DNA of 64,000 bases. Origin: Rhipicephalus microplus. Taxonomy: Eukaryota > Arthropoda > Arachnida > Ixodida > Ixodidae. Shown here piece by piece: positions 43,600 through 55,807 of this stretch; the first letter of the stretch is position 1; the number at the start of each line of letters is the position of its first letter. The notes below the pieces were generated by a model that was not told where the DNA came from, made no database searches, and was given only the letters and a program-made list of their open reading frames with translations. A program made the translations under genes and the position numbers. The stretch is taken from contig NW_027464588.1 of assembly GCF_043290135.1 (NCBI RefSeq), forward strand, positions 1,437,501-1,501,500, in the 5' to 3' direction.

Positions 43600-44540
43600 A
43601 AGGTTTATTTACAGTATATTTAAAAAGCGAAAATTTCGTAGCGCTTTAGTAATAAGGGGCACATACAAATCGGTACATCTGTTTGTTGCGACAAACATCA
43701 CTATGTTGTAGTGCGCTCAGAAAAAGTGTTTAACAGCGTACTCATAACAATTACCTAACAGACGTTTAATTAGATAACCACTACGAACGGCAGCCCTTGA
43801 GCTGTGTTCAGAACAAATGCTAAACGATTCAGAGTGCAAGATATTCTACATTCTTAGGGCATGCTGTTCGTGTTTCTAGATGCACGCGATACCCAGTAAC
43901 GATGTTACGCCTAATGTTTAGAAAAATAATGGTTAGCGATTTAGAGTACATGGTACTATTCTATGGGAGAGCTGAAAGCCTTCTGTGTTGTTATGCCTGA
44001 GAAGCCCAGACCAAATGCCGTTGCCTCTGCAAAGGCAATCTGTGTCAAGGCCAGCGAGCGAGCCCACCTGATGCCTCCTCTCAACGACGTCACCTAGCCC
44101 GGGGGCGCCAGTGTGTCTTGCGCAACGCACGACTAGCTCTCTCCACGCACGGGTCCAGTTCCTACCAGATGATGCATCGTCGCCATCCAGTCTGGCGAGT
44201 CACAATGCGTAGCGATCTCACTCGTACTTGGGTAGGCCATTCTAGCCACCCTACCATGGGTGCAACCCAGCGCAGCGACTCCGGATTGGAGGATTATGAC
44301 GCCACCCAGCGGCGGGTACCGATTGGGCTATTCTGACGTCGCACTTGATGAGGCCGAGTTTAAAAAAATAAAATCGTAACTTGAACGTCAGTGGCTGTAT
44401 TCAGAACAAATCGTAAACGATAAAGAGTGCTGCGCACTCGAGCATAGAAGGGCCTGTTTATTTTAAAAAAAATGTTTGAATACTTCGTACTCAACTATGG
44501 GAGAGCACTGAGCCGTCCCGTGTACAACTTGAAATGAAAA
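43600..44540. repeat. Degenerate repeat cluster (TTTAACGATT..GAGTAC..CTATGGGAGAGC)
   Basis: Related words recur at about 43725, 43810, 43925, 44400 and 44470 (AACGATTCAGAGTGC, AGCGATTTAGAGTACATGG, AAACGATAAAGAGTGC, TACTTCGTACTCAACTATGG). The last is an exact 40-bp match to 49159-49198. The element type is unknown. Confidence 0.45.
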
Positions 44541-44849
44541 TGTGACTATTTACAGGAAAGGTAAAAAAGCTTCTCCCAAAGACCCTGAAGTGCTAGTTTG
44601 GCAGTTTGTTTAACAAACTACCACCCTAATAAGTGCGCCGGTTGCCGACACCCGTGTCCATGTAAGTGCACATTATAACAACCAAAGCCATGGAGGTTAC
44701 TCACTCCCGATGTTGTACATCCGGAAGACCACAATTCACGTAATCAAGAATATGCGCCCTTGCTTACGCCTGACTGTTAGTTCTCGTAATACATGAAAGA
44801 CGATAGCTGTCTATAGACCAAAATAAAGGGGCAACTGCGCGCTTGTGGC

Positions 44850-45440
44850 TCAGAGACTCAGAAACAGTGGAGCTTATGGTTTCCCTCTCTTCCTGTTGCT
44901 CATCTACGCATCACTCTTTCTCACCTTCATTGTCCTTTGCCTCGCTCTTGCTAAGCAATATCATACATGGCTATGCTATGCTCTATCCTCACCCCTCTTT
45001 ATTTCTCCTCCTCACCATCACAGCCCCTCAAGCCTTTTTACCATGGTCTTGCTGTACTATACTATACAAGCCCATTCCATGTTGTTCTTTATTACCTCCT
45101 TTTTTGCCCTCTCCTCACCTGCACATCACTTCTAACCCTCACTATTCATTTACATCATTGCTTAACTTTGCCATACAAGGTTTTTATCTATTCTCCACCC
45201 TTATACTTTCTCTCCTCCTCAACGTAATATTCATGTCGTACCCCTTTTGTATACTATACTACACTTGACGATGTTATCCTAGGATCTGCTAAACACGTAC
45301 TTCTCTCTACCACCTCTGCATATGTTATACTGTAAGTGGTAACATGGATATGCTATGGCTCGCCCTCTCATTTCCCCGTTTCCCTACTCCGAACGTCGTC
45401 ATCAGTCCTGCTCACTTTCACGTACTATTCCAACTCCTTT
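44850..45440 (+). repeat. Pyrimidine-rich tract with scattered TACTATAC words
   Basis: About 600 bp dominated by C and T on the plus strand, with CTATACTA-type words at 45056, 45252 and 45330 that turn into a pure array at 45441. The overlapping open frames here are low-complexity and not taken as genes. Confidence 0.6.
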
Positions 45441-45512
45441 GCTATACCATATATACTATACTATACTATACTATACTATACTATACTCTATATACTATAT
45501 ATATACTATACT
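45441..45512 (+). repeat. (CTATA)n pentanucleotide array
   Basis: ATACTATACTATACTATACT run ending in TATATATATACTATACTAC. Confidence 0.9.
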
Positions 45513-46382
45513 ACCCACAGCTATGATATTCGCTAGGAGCTGCACTGCACTGCATATCGGTTGTGCGGACGATCTCAGAGCATTGTCAAGCTCAGACGGT
45601 GCTGCTGTTCAGAAATGCCAAACATAATCGCAATATTCACAAAGCGAATGATGTTAGAGGAGCTTGCTCAAAAATGATCCGTACACATCTCCTACCATAT
45701 AAATGGCCATGAAAACGTTGTTGTGTGTACATTACATACACAATGTTTATTAATTTACACTTGCATGTACTCATACATTGTGATAACCTATATACATTAT
45801 ATATGCTCAAGAAATGTCTTGCAAAGTAAAAGAAAAGCATCCCTCGATGAGGTCGGGACTTTTTAAAGATTGTTTTTTCATGATCAGTATGATATGTCGC
45901 CAAGGGATCATCGATGATGAGACGCAATGGAAAGTTCGAGAAGGTGACATCGCTACAGGTGCCTCTGATGGTGATGAACCGTTTGCAGTCGTACGATACG
46001 CATCGGAGAGCAAAGCGTGACGTCATGTGCTGGACAGCCCAATCACTCTGCATGATGTCAGCGTTCCGATACCCGACGGGAGCACTTCTCAAATCACCGG
46101 AGAAGTGTACCCGCCTCCGCCGACGGAGAAGGTGCGGGCATAAGAAGTTTGTCAAGCAAGCTCCTGAAAGTCGGCAGTATGCCACACATCTCCAAGAGTG
46201 AATGCGAAAGCCTGCTGTTCATCAGGGACCAGACTTCTTACTTCATTTTAGATGCGAAGCAGTTCATGGCGAAGTTCAATCTGTTGGTGTGCGGCGTGAA
46301 CGTCCTTACTGCGCATGCGCAACATTCAGCCCAAGCACTGCCAAAACGCACTCACGCACTAGCGCGTTCCTGCCTGTGTAAG
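45513..46382. other. No recognised gene
   Basis: Open frames on both strands (45637-46185 minus, 45814-46020 plus) overlap and show no domain. Confidence 0.3.
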
Positions 46383-47153
46383 GTTATGGTTTACTGGAAT
46401 GGGACAGTGTGCCATCTGGCGTCCCAGACGTGGCTCGTTTTGCGATGATGGCCAGCGCTGCCGGAGCACACCGTACTACTTTGTCTGCGCCCTCTGAATT
46501 AATTTATGAATAGCTGAGATACAAAGCATCCTATATTGGTACTTGTAGTTGCCGCAGTGGTCGTAAAATGTATCAAAATGATTAGAAAATGTACACACAA
46601 GTAGAGCAGTACTTCCTTGAGCGTCATTTTTTTTAACAGCGCGACTTGTTACTGTCATGGCTCATGCAGGTATGTGGTGGTCGTAAAACTCACCTGTTGA
46701 TAACGTGATCCTTCAGGGCCGCTTTATTTGTTTCATCGTATGACTTCAAGTTAGGGTGTTAGCTAGACAGGGGTACATAGACATCAAATGAATAGTGATC
46801 TGCTTTCTTATCCTTTCTGCAGTTAAAACAGTAAGCTAGCATATGATCTGAGTCCTTGTTCTGTGACAGAAATTGTGTGAGCCGGACTACACAGAAACAG
46901 CATTATATATCTCACCATCGCATCCACATGTGGTGGATGCGTTTTAATCTTACAGATGCTTTCAATTTCGATTGTTATGTGACTAATTTAATCAAAATCT
47001 GCACAAAGGTTGGCAATGCGAATTTGAATCACGCGCGCTAGGCACACCATTAGATGGTGGCGCCCTACAGGTGGCGTCAACGCAAAAGTGACCACTACTG
47101 TCCCATTGGTTTGCTGTGAAGACGGCACACAGCCCCATTCCAGTACACCATAG
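46383..47153. repeat. Candidate element with 30-bp inverted repeats
   Basis: GGTTATGGTTTACTGGAATG (from 46383) through GGGACAGTGTGCC is repeated inverted at 47124-47153 (GGCACACAGCCCCATTCCAG and onward), about 26 of 30 positions matching. The 710 bp between has no recognisable gene. Confidence 0.35.
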
Positions 47154-49134
47154 TAAGGGGCTGGGTAAGACGCTGTGGCCTCTCCCCTTTACACTTTCTC
47201 AGCAATCACGTCATGTCGTCAGGGAACCAGATTTCGCAGACGCGCGATGAACCCGCGTGGCGTACTCGAAGAAGAGTATGGTACGAGTAACAGCAACAAA
47301 AATAACATTCAATTCATGGTGTGCCTCACTTTCAAAGACGCGTTATCATCGGGCAAGGTGCCCGTGATGAACGAAAATTTAAGCCGACCCATGCGCTGCT
47401 TAGCATGTTACTCAAGGTTACATTTAGTGAGAGGTGGTTTGTTTTATTTATTTATCTCCGACGTGGCGATGATTGTCTTGCGCGGCAGAGAGCCATACAA
47501 TATTGTTTATGTTAAGTCGATGCGCAAACGCTTACGCATTTCAAACAAGGTGTACGGTTCACAGTACTTTACTACAGGAGAGTGGTATGTTCTCCCTGAA
47601 TTGATAAGGTAGTTTGAAAAAATGAAAAAAAGTTGTAGCAGCTTCGTTTTAGTGGCGCCAACCTGTAGGAAGCGTGTGGATGGGGGCCTTCCTTGTTAAC
47701 TTTTTTTTTCTGTTTCAAGTTTTCTTTGTGTATGACATCTCTTTTTTATAAGGTTGATAGCATTTTTTTCTATCTTTTTTATAATTTTGTCTTTCTTTTT
47801 CTCGCTCGTTCTACCCCTTTTTCGCCTGTTGCTTTCCATAGTCTTCTATTTCAATGCATTTCTGGCTCCCTCTATTTTTTATGCTTTTATTCCCTATAAT
47901 TTCCCAGTCTCTCCATCACTGTCTTTCTCTCCTCTTTTTTCATTGTATATTTCCTCTTTGCCGTCCTATCACTGTTTTTATTTCTTCTTTTTTTTAGTTC
48001 ATGTGAGTAACGTGCGTAGTTTCGTTTAACGCTCACACCCACTGTACTGTGTAATAAGGCCCGCCAAATCACTGTGGAGTATCCCCGTGCACCTGAGGAT
48101 ATTTTTCACGGCGGAGCAAAAATCACCCATCGCTTAAACATTTTTGCTTTTAAAGATCTGTCGGTGACCCTAATCTTTACTACGGTGCCTGAAAGTGGTG
48201 ATCACACCTCAGCGTGCGATTGCTGTTGTGTATTCCTCGTGATAGCGAAATGAGAACTAACAGGCAATATATTCTGATTAATGTTGCGCCTGGTGAAGTA
48301 AACCAGCCCTTCAATGTTTACGCTTTCCTTGGAAACTCCTCGTGATTCGTCGCACTGCCGAAGCGCCTGGCAGTGATATGCACCGCGAAATATTGCAACA
48401 ACCACAACTGCCCATAAGCGCATAGTCTGCACTCTAAATAAACTCATTCAACATCAGCAGCGTTGCGGACGGGTGTTGACACGGGTTCAACGGCGCTAAC
48501 GTGGGTGCTGCGGTGAGCGCTGGAAAATTCGTTTGAAGCGATGGCTGGCGTATGTCTTGTGACACGTATAGACGTATTTCAACGCATACGTTAGGCGCAC
48601 TTCAGGTTTAGTGCACGTGAACTGACGAGCTGGTGGTGTAGCAAGCGGCGGTAGTGATGGCGGAGCGAGCGGTGCTAGCAGTAGTTGTTTCGGGCGAACA
48701 GATGAGGCAGCAACGGGCACAGCAGCGAGTGCATGGCAGGCAAGGGAGAGAGTGACCTCAGCGTACACTGCGAGGGGAGCGTGATGTCAACACGCAGCTG
48801 CGGCGTGACCTACTTGGCACTGCTCCAACTCCTGCAGCGAGGGGAACGCTTTGCGGCGCGTTCTTACGGATACACGTACGTAAGGCGTTACACACATAGT
48901 CAAATAGCTGCTACACATCTAAAATATGCAAATAACAACGCCGTAATGACACGAAAAGTAGTCGGGCCCCATGCTAGCTTGTCGTGGTATTATTCAAACA
49001 TGAACGTAGCTGATGTGAGGTAGCAGCGGGGGACAGCTACGGCGACCACAGCGTCGTGCGCGCCCGACATTTCTAGACAAACTTCTCTATCGGAGTGTTG
49101 CAAGTAGCCCCTTAAAACCAACGAGGTGTGTTTA
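47154..49134. other. No recognised gene; T-rich tract
   Basis: A long T-rich pyrimidine tract covers 47695-48000. A GC-richer stretch lies at 48600-48870. The open frame 47175-47612 (145 codons) has no domain I recognise. Confidence 0.3.
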
Positions 49135-49158
49135 GAAAAAATGTTTAACGATTTGGAG

Positions 49159-49198
49159 TACTTCGTACTCAACTATGGGAGAGCACTGAGCCGTCCCG
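49159..49198 (+). repeat. 40-bp exact repeat of 44481-44520
   Basis: TACTTCGTACTCAACTATGG plus the next 20 bp (GAGAGCACTGAGCCGTCCCG) are identical at both places, in the same orientation. Confidence 0.9.
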
Positions 49199-49597
49199 CT
49201 GAAAGAATACTTGAGGTGTACGCACAAATCCGGTGTCGAAGCCAGCTAAAAGACATAGATGCACATAACTGAGTCGTGTAGTAACAGCATCCACCAACGG
49301 TTATCTTCATGACCTCCGAAACAGCCCAGTTTACTCATAAATAATAATGAAGGTTTTTTTTATTTGGAAAAAGTTGCGGCCTAAATTTCTTTACTATGTG
49401 CAAACTAAACTCATAACAAACTTTTTTACCTTTATATATATCTACAGCTGACGTCTTTCCCACCGGCACAAACTCGGATGCTCTGAAAACTCTTGTTTTG
49501 TGCGGCAATGTTTGAGAACCACGAAAATGGCCAACACATTTCGAGAAAGCTGTTCACTTCAAAACTGTCCGAACAATCGCATGTAATCCTACCGTAA

Positions 49598-49682
49598 CGA
49601 TAGTTATAGCGCGAGAACAGAACGACGACAAAGAGAAAGTAAGCCTCTTTGTCGTCGTTCTATTCTCATGCTATATCTATCG
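49598..49682. repeat. Long hairpin (38-bp arms)
   Basis: The left arm CGATAGTTATAGCGCGAGAA.. (49598-49635) and right arm (49645-49682) are inverted copies with only a few mismatches, separated by 9 bp. The inner 23 bp (GAGAACAGAACGACGACAAAGAG against its complement) differ at one position. Confidence 0.85.
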
Positions 49683-49918
49683 TCATGTCATACCAACTAG
49701 CCCAAGCTAGCTGCCACACTCCTAACCTACCGTAACGTCACACGCACGGTTAAACGCACCTGACAAGTCGTAAAACATACTTAGTACGCATTTTACTTCT
49801 ACATTCAACCGACGCTTTCATTCCAACGCGCAGGTTCCACAATCACTTCTGAGGCGCTGTTGTCTAGCATTTATTATTTCACGAAGCATTTCTTAGCGAA
49901 ATTCGGTGACTTTGAGCG

Positions 49919-50111
49919 TATCTATCTGTCTATCTGTCTATCTATCTGTCTATCTGTCCGTCTATCCGTCTATCTATCTGTCCGTCTATCCGTCTATCTA
50001 TCTGTCTGTCTGTCCGTCTATCTATCTGTCTGTCTGTCTGTCTGTCCGTCCGTCCGTCCGTCCGTCCGTCCGTCCGTCCGTCTGTCTGTCTGTCTGTCCG
50101 TCCGTCCGTCC

Positions 50112-50179
<68 letters not shown>

Positions 50180-50186
50180 GTCTGTT
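49919..50186 (+). repeat. TCTG/TCTA/TCCG tetranucleotide array
   Basis: 270 bp of mixed TCTA, TCTG and TCCG units at exactly the position where arms A, B and D carry GATA/TCTA runs. The open frames through it are artefacts. Confidence 0.97.
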
Positions 50187-51214
50187 TAGCCGCCTACGAC
50201 TTTTAGCTCTCCTGACCATTTCGATGATGTTATCGATACCAAAATTGGTATGCCATAAAATGACTGCATGTACGAGCCAAGTGAACTTTTGATTTTTTTG
50301 TCTAATTTTCTGTTCTTAGCTTATATCTGTATAGTGTGCAGCGCCTTTCATCATATTCACATGAAGGCTTTTTATTGAAAGTATTGTTCATCCATTTCTG
50401 TAACGACCCTTGTAGGGTGAACAGTATTAATATAAACAAACAAATATTAAACAAACAAACAAAGCATGACGAGCATGGTTGACTAGTCACATAAAAATCA
50501 TGACATGTATGTCATGAATGACATGATTTACATTTCATGGTCCTGCTGCTCTTCCGGTGGTTTTGTTAACATGACATTTTGAAGAACTGGTGTGGTGTGA
50601 CGTTATTCATGGTGAACATAAATCACCGACCCCAATGTGGAAATCATGACATGCATGTAATGATGTTTATATGACCAATCATGACTACCCACCACACTCA
50701 TGATGCGCTCACCGTCGTTTCACTTGCTTCCCATATACCAAACTTGATATTACGGGACGTAAATGGATGACGAAGGTACATCCAAACATAATAATCAAGA
50801 GATGCTTGTTATGTAAAAACGTGAGTACATGCCACGCTCATGACACGCTCACGGCCGTTTCGCTAGCATCACATATACCGAATTTCGTGTTACGTGGAAT
50901 GAATGGATGATGAATGTATATGACTGGTGCAAACAAAATAAGCATGACATGAGTGTCATATAAGAACATGACAACATACCATGCTCATGATGTGCTCGTG
51001 GCCCTTTCGCTAGCTTCACATATACCAAATTCGGTATTACATGGCGTGAGTGGACGACGAAGGTAAATGACACGTCCAACATGATAAGCATGAAATGCGG
51101 GTCATATAACACTGGACTACATGCTACGCTCATAGCAAGCTCACGGCCGTTTCCCTTGCTCCACATCTATCGAATTTGGTATCATCATTATCATCACCAT
51201 CATCATCAGCCTGA

Positions 51215-54189
51215 CTACGTCCACTGCAGGACAAAGGCCTCTCCCATGTTCCGCCAGTTAACCCGGTCCTGTGCTTGCTGCTGCCAATTTATACCCGCAA
51301 ACTTCCTAATCTCATCTGCCCACCTAACCTTCTGTCTCCCCCTAACCCGCTTGCCTTCTCTGTGAATCCAGTTAGTTACCCTTAATGACCAGCGGTTATC
51401 CTGTCTACGCGCTACATGCCCGGCCCATGTCCATTTCTTCTTCTTGATTTCAGATATGATATCCTTAACCCCCGTTTGTTCCCTAATCCAGTCTGCTCTC
51501 TTCTTGTCTCCTAAGGTTACACCTACCATTTTTCTTTCCTTTGCTCGCTGTGTCGTAATTAATTCAAGCTGAATCCTCTTTGTAAGTCTCCAGCTTTCTG
51601 CTCCGTAGCTAAGTACTGCCAAGATAGAGCTGTTATATACTTTTCTCTTGAGGGATAGTGGCAATCTACCTGTCCTAATTTGAGAGTGTTTGCCAAATGT
51701 GCTCCACCCCATTCTTATTCTTCTAGTTACTTCAATCTCGTGGTTCGGCTCTGCAGTTATTACCTGCCCTAAGTAGCCATAGTCTTTTACAACTTGAAGT
51801 GCACTATTACCTATCTCGAAGCGCTGCTTTTTTCCGAGGTTGTTGTACATTACTTTCGTTTTCTGTAGATTCATTTTAAGACCCACCTTTCTGCTCTCCT
51901 TGTCTAACTCCGTAATCATGAGTTGCAATTCGTCCCCTGAGTTACTCAGCAATGCATTATCATCGGCGAAGCGCAGGTTACTAAGGTACTCTCCATTAAC
52001 TCTTATCACTAACTGTTCCCATTTTAGGCTTCCGAAAACCTTCTGTAAGCACGCGGTAAATAGCCTTGGGGAGATTTTGTCCCCCTGCCTTACACCCTTC
52101 TTGATTGGTATTCTGTTGCTTTCTTTATGATGCACTATGGTAGCAGTTGTTCCCCTGTAGATTTCTTCCAGGATGTTTATATATGCTTCATCGACACCCT
52201 GCTTCCGCAGTGTCTGCATGACGGCTGATATTTCTACTGAATAAAACGCCTTCTCGTAGTCTATGGAGGCTATGTATAGTGGTTGGTTATATTCTGAGCA
52301 TTTCTTTATTACCTGATTGATAGTATGAATCTGGTCGATTGTTGAGTAGCCTGTTCGAAATCCTGCTTGTTCCTTTGGTTGATTGAATTCTAATGTCTTC
52401 TTTACTCTGTTAGCAATTACCTTTGTAAATAGCTTGTATACTACAGACAGCAAGCTAATCGGCCTGTAATTCTTCAAGTCCTTGTCATCTCCTTTCTTAT
52501 GTATTAAGATGATGTTAGCGTTCTTCCAAGACTCTGGTACTCTTCCCGTCAGGAGACATCTCGTAAACAGGGTGGCTAGTTTTCTAACACAATTTGTCCT
52601 CCATCTTTCAGCAGATCTGATGTTACCTGATCCTCACCAGCAGCTTTGCCTCTTTGCATGCTCTACAAAGCTTTTCTGACTTCTTCTATCATTACTGGTG
52701 GGGTGTCATCTGGGTTACGGCTAGTTCTTATAGTATTAAAGTCGTGGTTTTCCCGGCTATGTACAGATCTTTGTAAAACTCCTCCGCTATTTTAGCTATC
52801 ATATTCATATTGGTAGTTATTTTGCCTTTTTTGTCCCTTAGTGCATACATCCGATTTTTGCCTATTCCAAGTTTTCTCTTCACTGCTTTGACGCTTCGTC
52901 CATTTTTCAGAGCGTGTTCAATTCTCTTCATATTATACCTTCTTACATAGGATACCTTACCTCTATTAATCAACTTCGAAAGCTCTGCCAGTTCTATTTT
53001 GTCTGTTGTACTTGAGGCTTTCATGATTTGACGCGTCTTGATGAGATTTTTCGTTTCCTGGGAAAGCTTGCCAGTGTCCTGTCTAACTACCCTGCCTCCA
53101 ACTTCAACTGCACACTTCGTAATAATACTCGTCAATTTATCATTCATTGTATCTATGCTAAAGTTGGTTTCCTCACTAAGAGCCGAGTACCTGTTCTGAA
53201 GCGAGACTCTGAATGCCTGTACTTCCCCTCTCAGTGCTAGCTCATTGATTGGCTTCTTGCGTATCAGTTTCTGTCGTTCCTTTCTCAAGTCTAGGAGAAT
53301 TCGAGACCGTACCATTCTATGGTCACTGCATCGTACCTTGCCAACCACTTCCACATCCTGCACGATGCCTGGGTGTGCACTCATTATAAAGTCTATTTCG
53401 TTCTTATTTTCGCCAATAGGGCTCCTCCATGTCCACTTGCGGTTTCGTCGTTTTCGGTAAAAGGTATTCAAAACCCGTAAATTATTGCGTTCTTTGAATT
53501 CTACTAGTAGCTCTCCTCTGGCGTTTCTAGTACCGATGCCATGATCTCCTACTGCCTGGTCTCCAGCCTGCTTCTTCCCTACCTTTGCATTAAAGTCTCC
53601 TCAGTATTGTATACAGTGTTTTTACCTTACTCATTGCCGATTCCACGTCTTCACAGAAGCTATCAACTGAAGCGTCATCAAGGCTGGATGTAGGCGCGTA
53701 AGCCTGTACTACCTTCATCTTGTATCTTTTATTCAGTTTAATTACAATACCTACCACCCTTTCATTAATGCTATAGTATTCCTCTATGTTGCCAGCTATG
53801 TTTATGTGAATTAGGAACACCACTCCCAGTTCTCTTCTGTCAGCCAAGCCCCGATAGCAAAGGACGTGCCCATTCTGTACCACCGTATAGGCTTCATCTG
53901 TCCTCCTAACCTCACTGAGCCCTATTATATCCCAGTTAACGCCCTCTAGCTCCTCGAATAGTACAGCTAGACTTCCCTCACTAGACAAGGTTCTAGCGTT
54001 AAACGTTACCAAGTTCAGGTTCCAATGGCGGCCTCTCCGGATCCAGAGATTCTTAGCACCCTCTGCTGCGTTGCAGATCTGACCGCCGCCGTGGTCAGTT
54101 GCTTCGCAGCTGCTGGGGACTGAGGGCCGTGATTTATTTGACGTATGCATGTGGGAGGTAGTGGCCAGATACTGCACCAGGGTGGCCAA
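51215..54189 (-). pseudogene. RTE endonuclease/reverse transcriptase ORF, copy 2, broken
   Basis: Frames 54189-53590 (endonuclease: LNLVTFNARTLSSEG, LSEVRR), 53471-52728 (GENKNEIDFIMS and the linker) and 52477-51215 ([23 protein letters not shown] with Tyr for the usual Asp, [22 protein letters not shown]; then the [18 protein letters not shown] tail). Frames shift at about 53580 and in 52480-52730. The 420-codon last frame is the longest continuous RTE frame in the window. The FADD catalytic pair is intact, but the A-motif change and frameshifts make it inactive. Confidence 0.9.
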
Positions 54190-54304
54190 TCCTTCTCTGG
54201 TGAGAGAGTGCGTTCCCGGCGGTGATTACCGGTGAGGCCACACCCCAGGCCTCGTAATGCAGTTTCATCACCACTCGGATTTTCGTTATCCGGTTGGGAA
54301 CTGT

Positions 54305-54376
54305 GCGGCACCAGGATTTGAACCACGGACCTTTTGCATGCGAGGCGGATGCTCTAACCCCTACGCCATCGCTGCG
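54305..54376 (-). promoter_or_regulatory. tRNA-like 5' head of RTE copy 2
   Basis: Complement of GGATTTGAACCACGG (B-box) and CCACTACGCCATCGC-type A-box region, as in copy 1. Confidence 0.6.
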
Positions 54377-54580
54377 TAGTGGTTAGAATTTCGTATCAGT
54401 TGACGTGCATTGATGACAAAGGTAAATGACACGTCCAAACATGATAATCCAGATATTGAAGTTATGTACGGCATAATTAACGTCTGCCTCGCATTTTTGT
54501 GCTCATTTTGAATTGACATATCAACGTTCCTCATTGGTGTTTCGCATATCACCGATTCCCACAGTACGTGGGATCTACCT

Positions 54581-55793
54581 TTTTTTTCTATTAATTCTTT
54601 CCGCCCTTTATTGTGGACTGCAAGGACAGCACGCCCAACATTATCTTGAGTTTTAGCCACACAGTGATAATAAATGTGTAAGGACAGAAAAGCGACCATG
54701 TAAAGGAGACCCTTACATAACATCACACGGCAGCAATTATTTTGCTTTCGGCATCCTTTTGCGAGCCGCGGGGAAAAGAATGTTAGAAACGCTCATAACA
54801 AACCGTGAAGCCACACTCGCGAAACTGGTATTTCGTAAAAGCATCCTCCCATTCGCTGTCATTCGTGACACCCGCCAATCATGAGAATCGTGGGAGAGAT
54901 AACGAGACGATCACCATGACGTCACGCTGCCGCGGTCGCAGCGACGTCATTGTTCGTTCTCGAGGCTAATACGCATTTCCGAGGCCACTTATGAAAGCAG
55001 CCCCGCAGTTGCACGGCGTGTCCGGTAGTAGACGCAGTTCTCGAGTTTGTTTGGAGTCTCTCGGGAAGTCAGTGGAAGGAACGCGAAAAGTATTGCGTCG
55101 TTTCCGGTAAACTGGTCGGCCTGCTCAATTTTTCGACAAATATCCGTTTCCTCTACGCGCGTCATTCTGCATGCTCCTTCATCGTCGCAGCTGTTCACTC
55201 CGTTTAGTCCTCCAAGCGTGCCTGCGTCCCCCTCACACGTTCTATTCGGGCTTCTTTGTCGGCCGCCTTCTTATGCCCCACTTGAGGCGTTGTTTGGAAT
55301 GCGGTAGCGACGGTATGCCATACGGGCAACCCATAAAGAAACTGGCGTGCACGGCATAAAAAAAGGAGAGGGGGAGCGCTTTTCACCAGCTGTCGCCGCC
55401 TCGGCTGGTAATCGGGCGAAGCATTCGCTCTCGTGCTTACGCTTAGCGTTCTCAGGGAAGGCGCCCCACTACAATGATGCCTGCTGACGCCATCCGGCTC
55501 GACGTTCCACCACGAGGACCCAATATACCCGGCGGGGCGAATTTTGAGGCTAAATAAGAGCTGCCAAGCTTCCATCATTTATTCAGCTACACTGCTTTTT
55601 TTTTTCCCTCTTTTTCTTTTCTTTGTCTCCTTTTTTCTTTCTTTTCGTTTTTGTTCGTTGGTTTGCTCGTTGCTCTCTTCACCTGTTTGTTGTTGTTGGA
55701 AGTAGTAGTAGTAGTAGTAGTAATAGTAGATAGTAGTATGTAATAGCAGATAACTAACATCTATTACACTGTTACGAATACAAATGACCAACT
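54581..55793. other. No recognised gene; CpG-rich patch with CRE-like sites
   Basis: 54880-55500 is CpG-richer than its surroundings. A perfect CRE palindrome TGACGTCA lies at 54917-54924 and CGACGTCA at 54942-54949. A promoter is possible but no exon can be attached. A C/T-rich tract (55590-55690) precedes a (GTA)n array at 55702-55735. Confidence 0.3.
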
Positions 55794-55807
55794 TTAGGTG
55801 ACTGTAG

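Larger units (their letters stand above)
51183..54385 (-). mobile_element. Full-length RTE-type LINE, copy 2
   Basis: 3203 bp in minus orientation. In its own orientation it is flanked by ATACGAAATTC (54386-54396) and ATACCAAATTC (51172-51182), an 11-bp duplication with one mismatch. The 5' tRNA-like head and the 3' (GAT)n tail match copy 1. A few extra bases (about 9, TAACCACTA) precede the head. Relative to the host repeat the orientation is opposite to copy 1. Confidence 0.9.
49880..54580 (+). repeat. Composite repeat family, copy C
   Basis: Starts ACGAAGCATTTCTTAGCGAA..TTCGGTGAC, then a TCTG/TCTA/TCCG array, then CCGCCTACGACTTTTAGCTC, tandem units of about 145 bp (50690-51170), the second RTE LINE, and the terminus GTTTCGCATATCACCGATTC..GTACGTGGGATCTACC. 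Without the LINE it is about 1.5 kb. It has the same left-right orientation as arm B and lacks the 330-bp GC-rich block. Confidence 0.8.

Noticed and set aside
50022..50219. Repeats with regular spacing as a CRISPR array
   Set aside because: Pure tetranucleotide arrays without unique spacers, in a eukaryotic genome.
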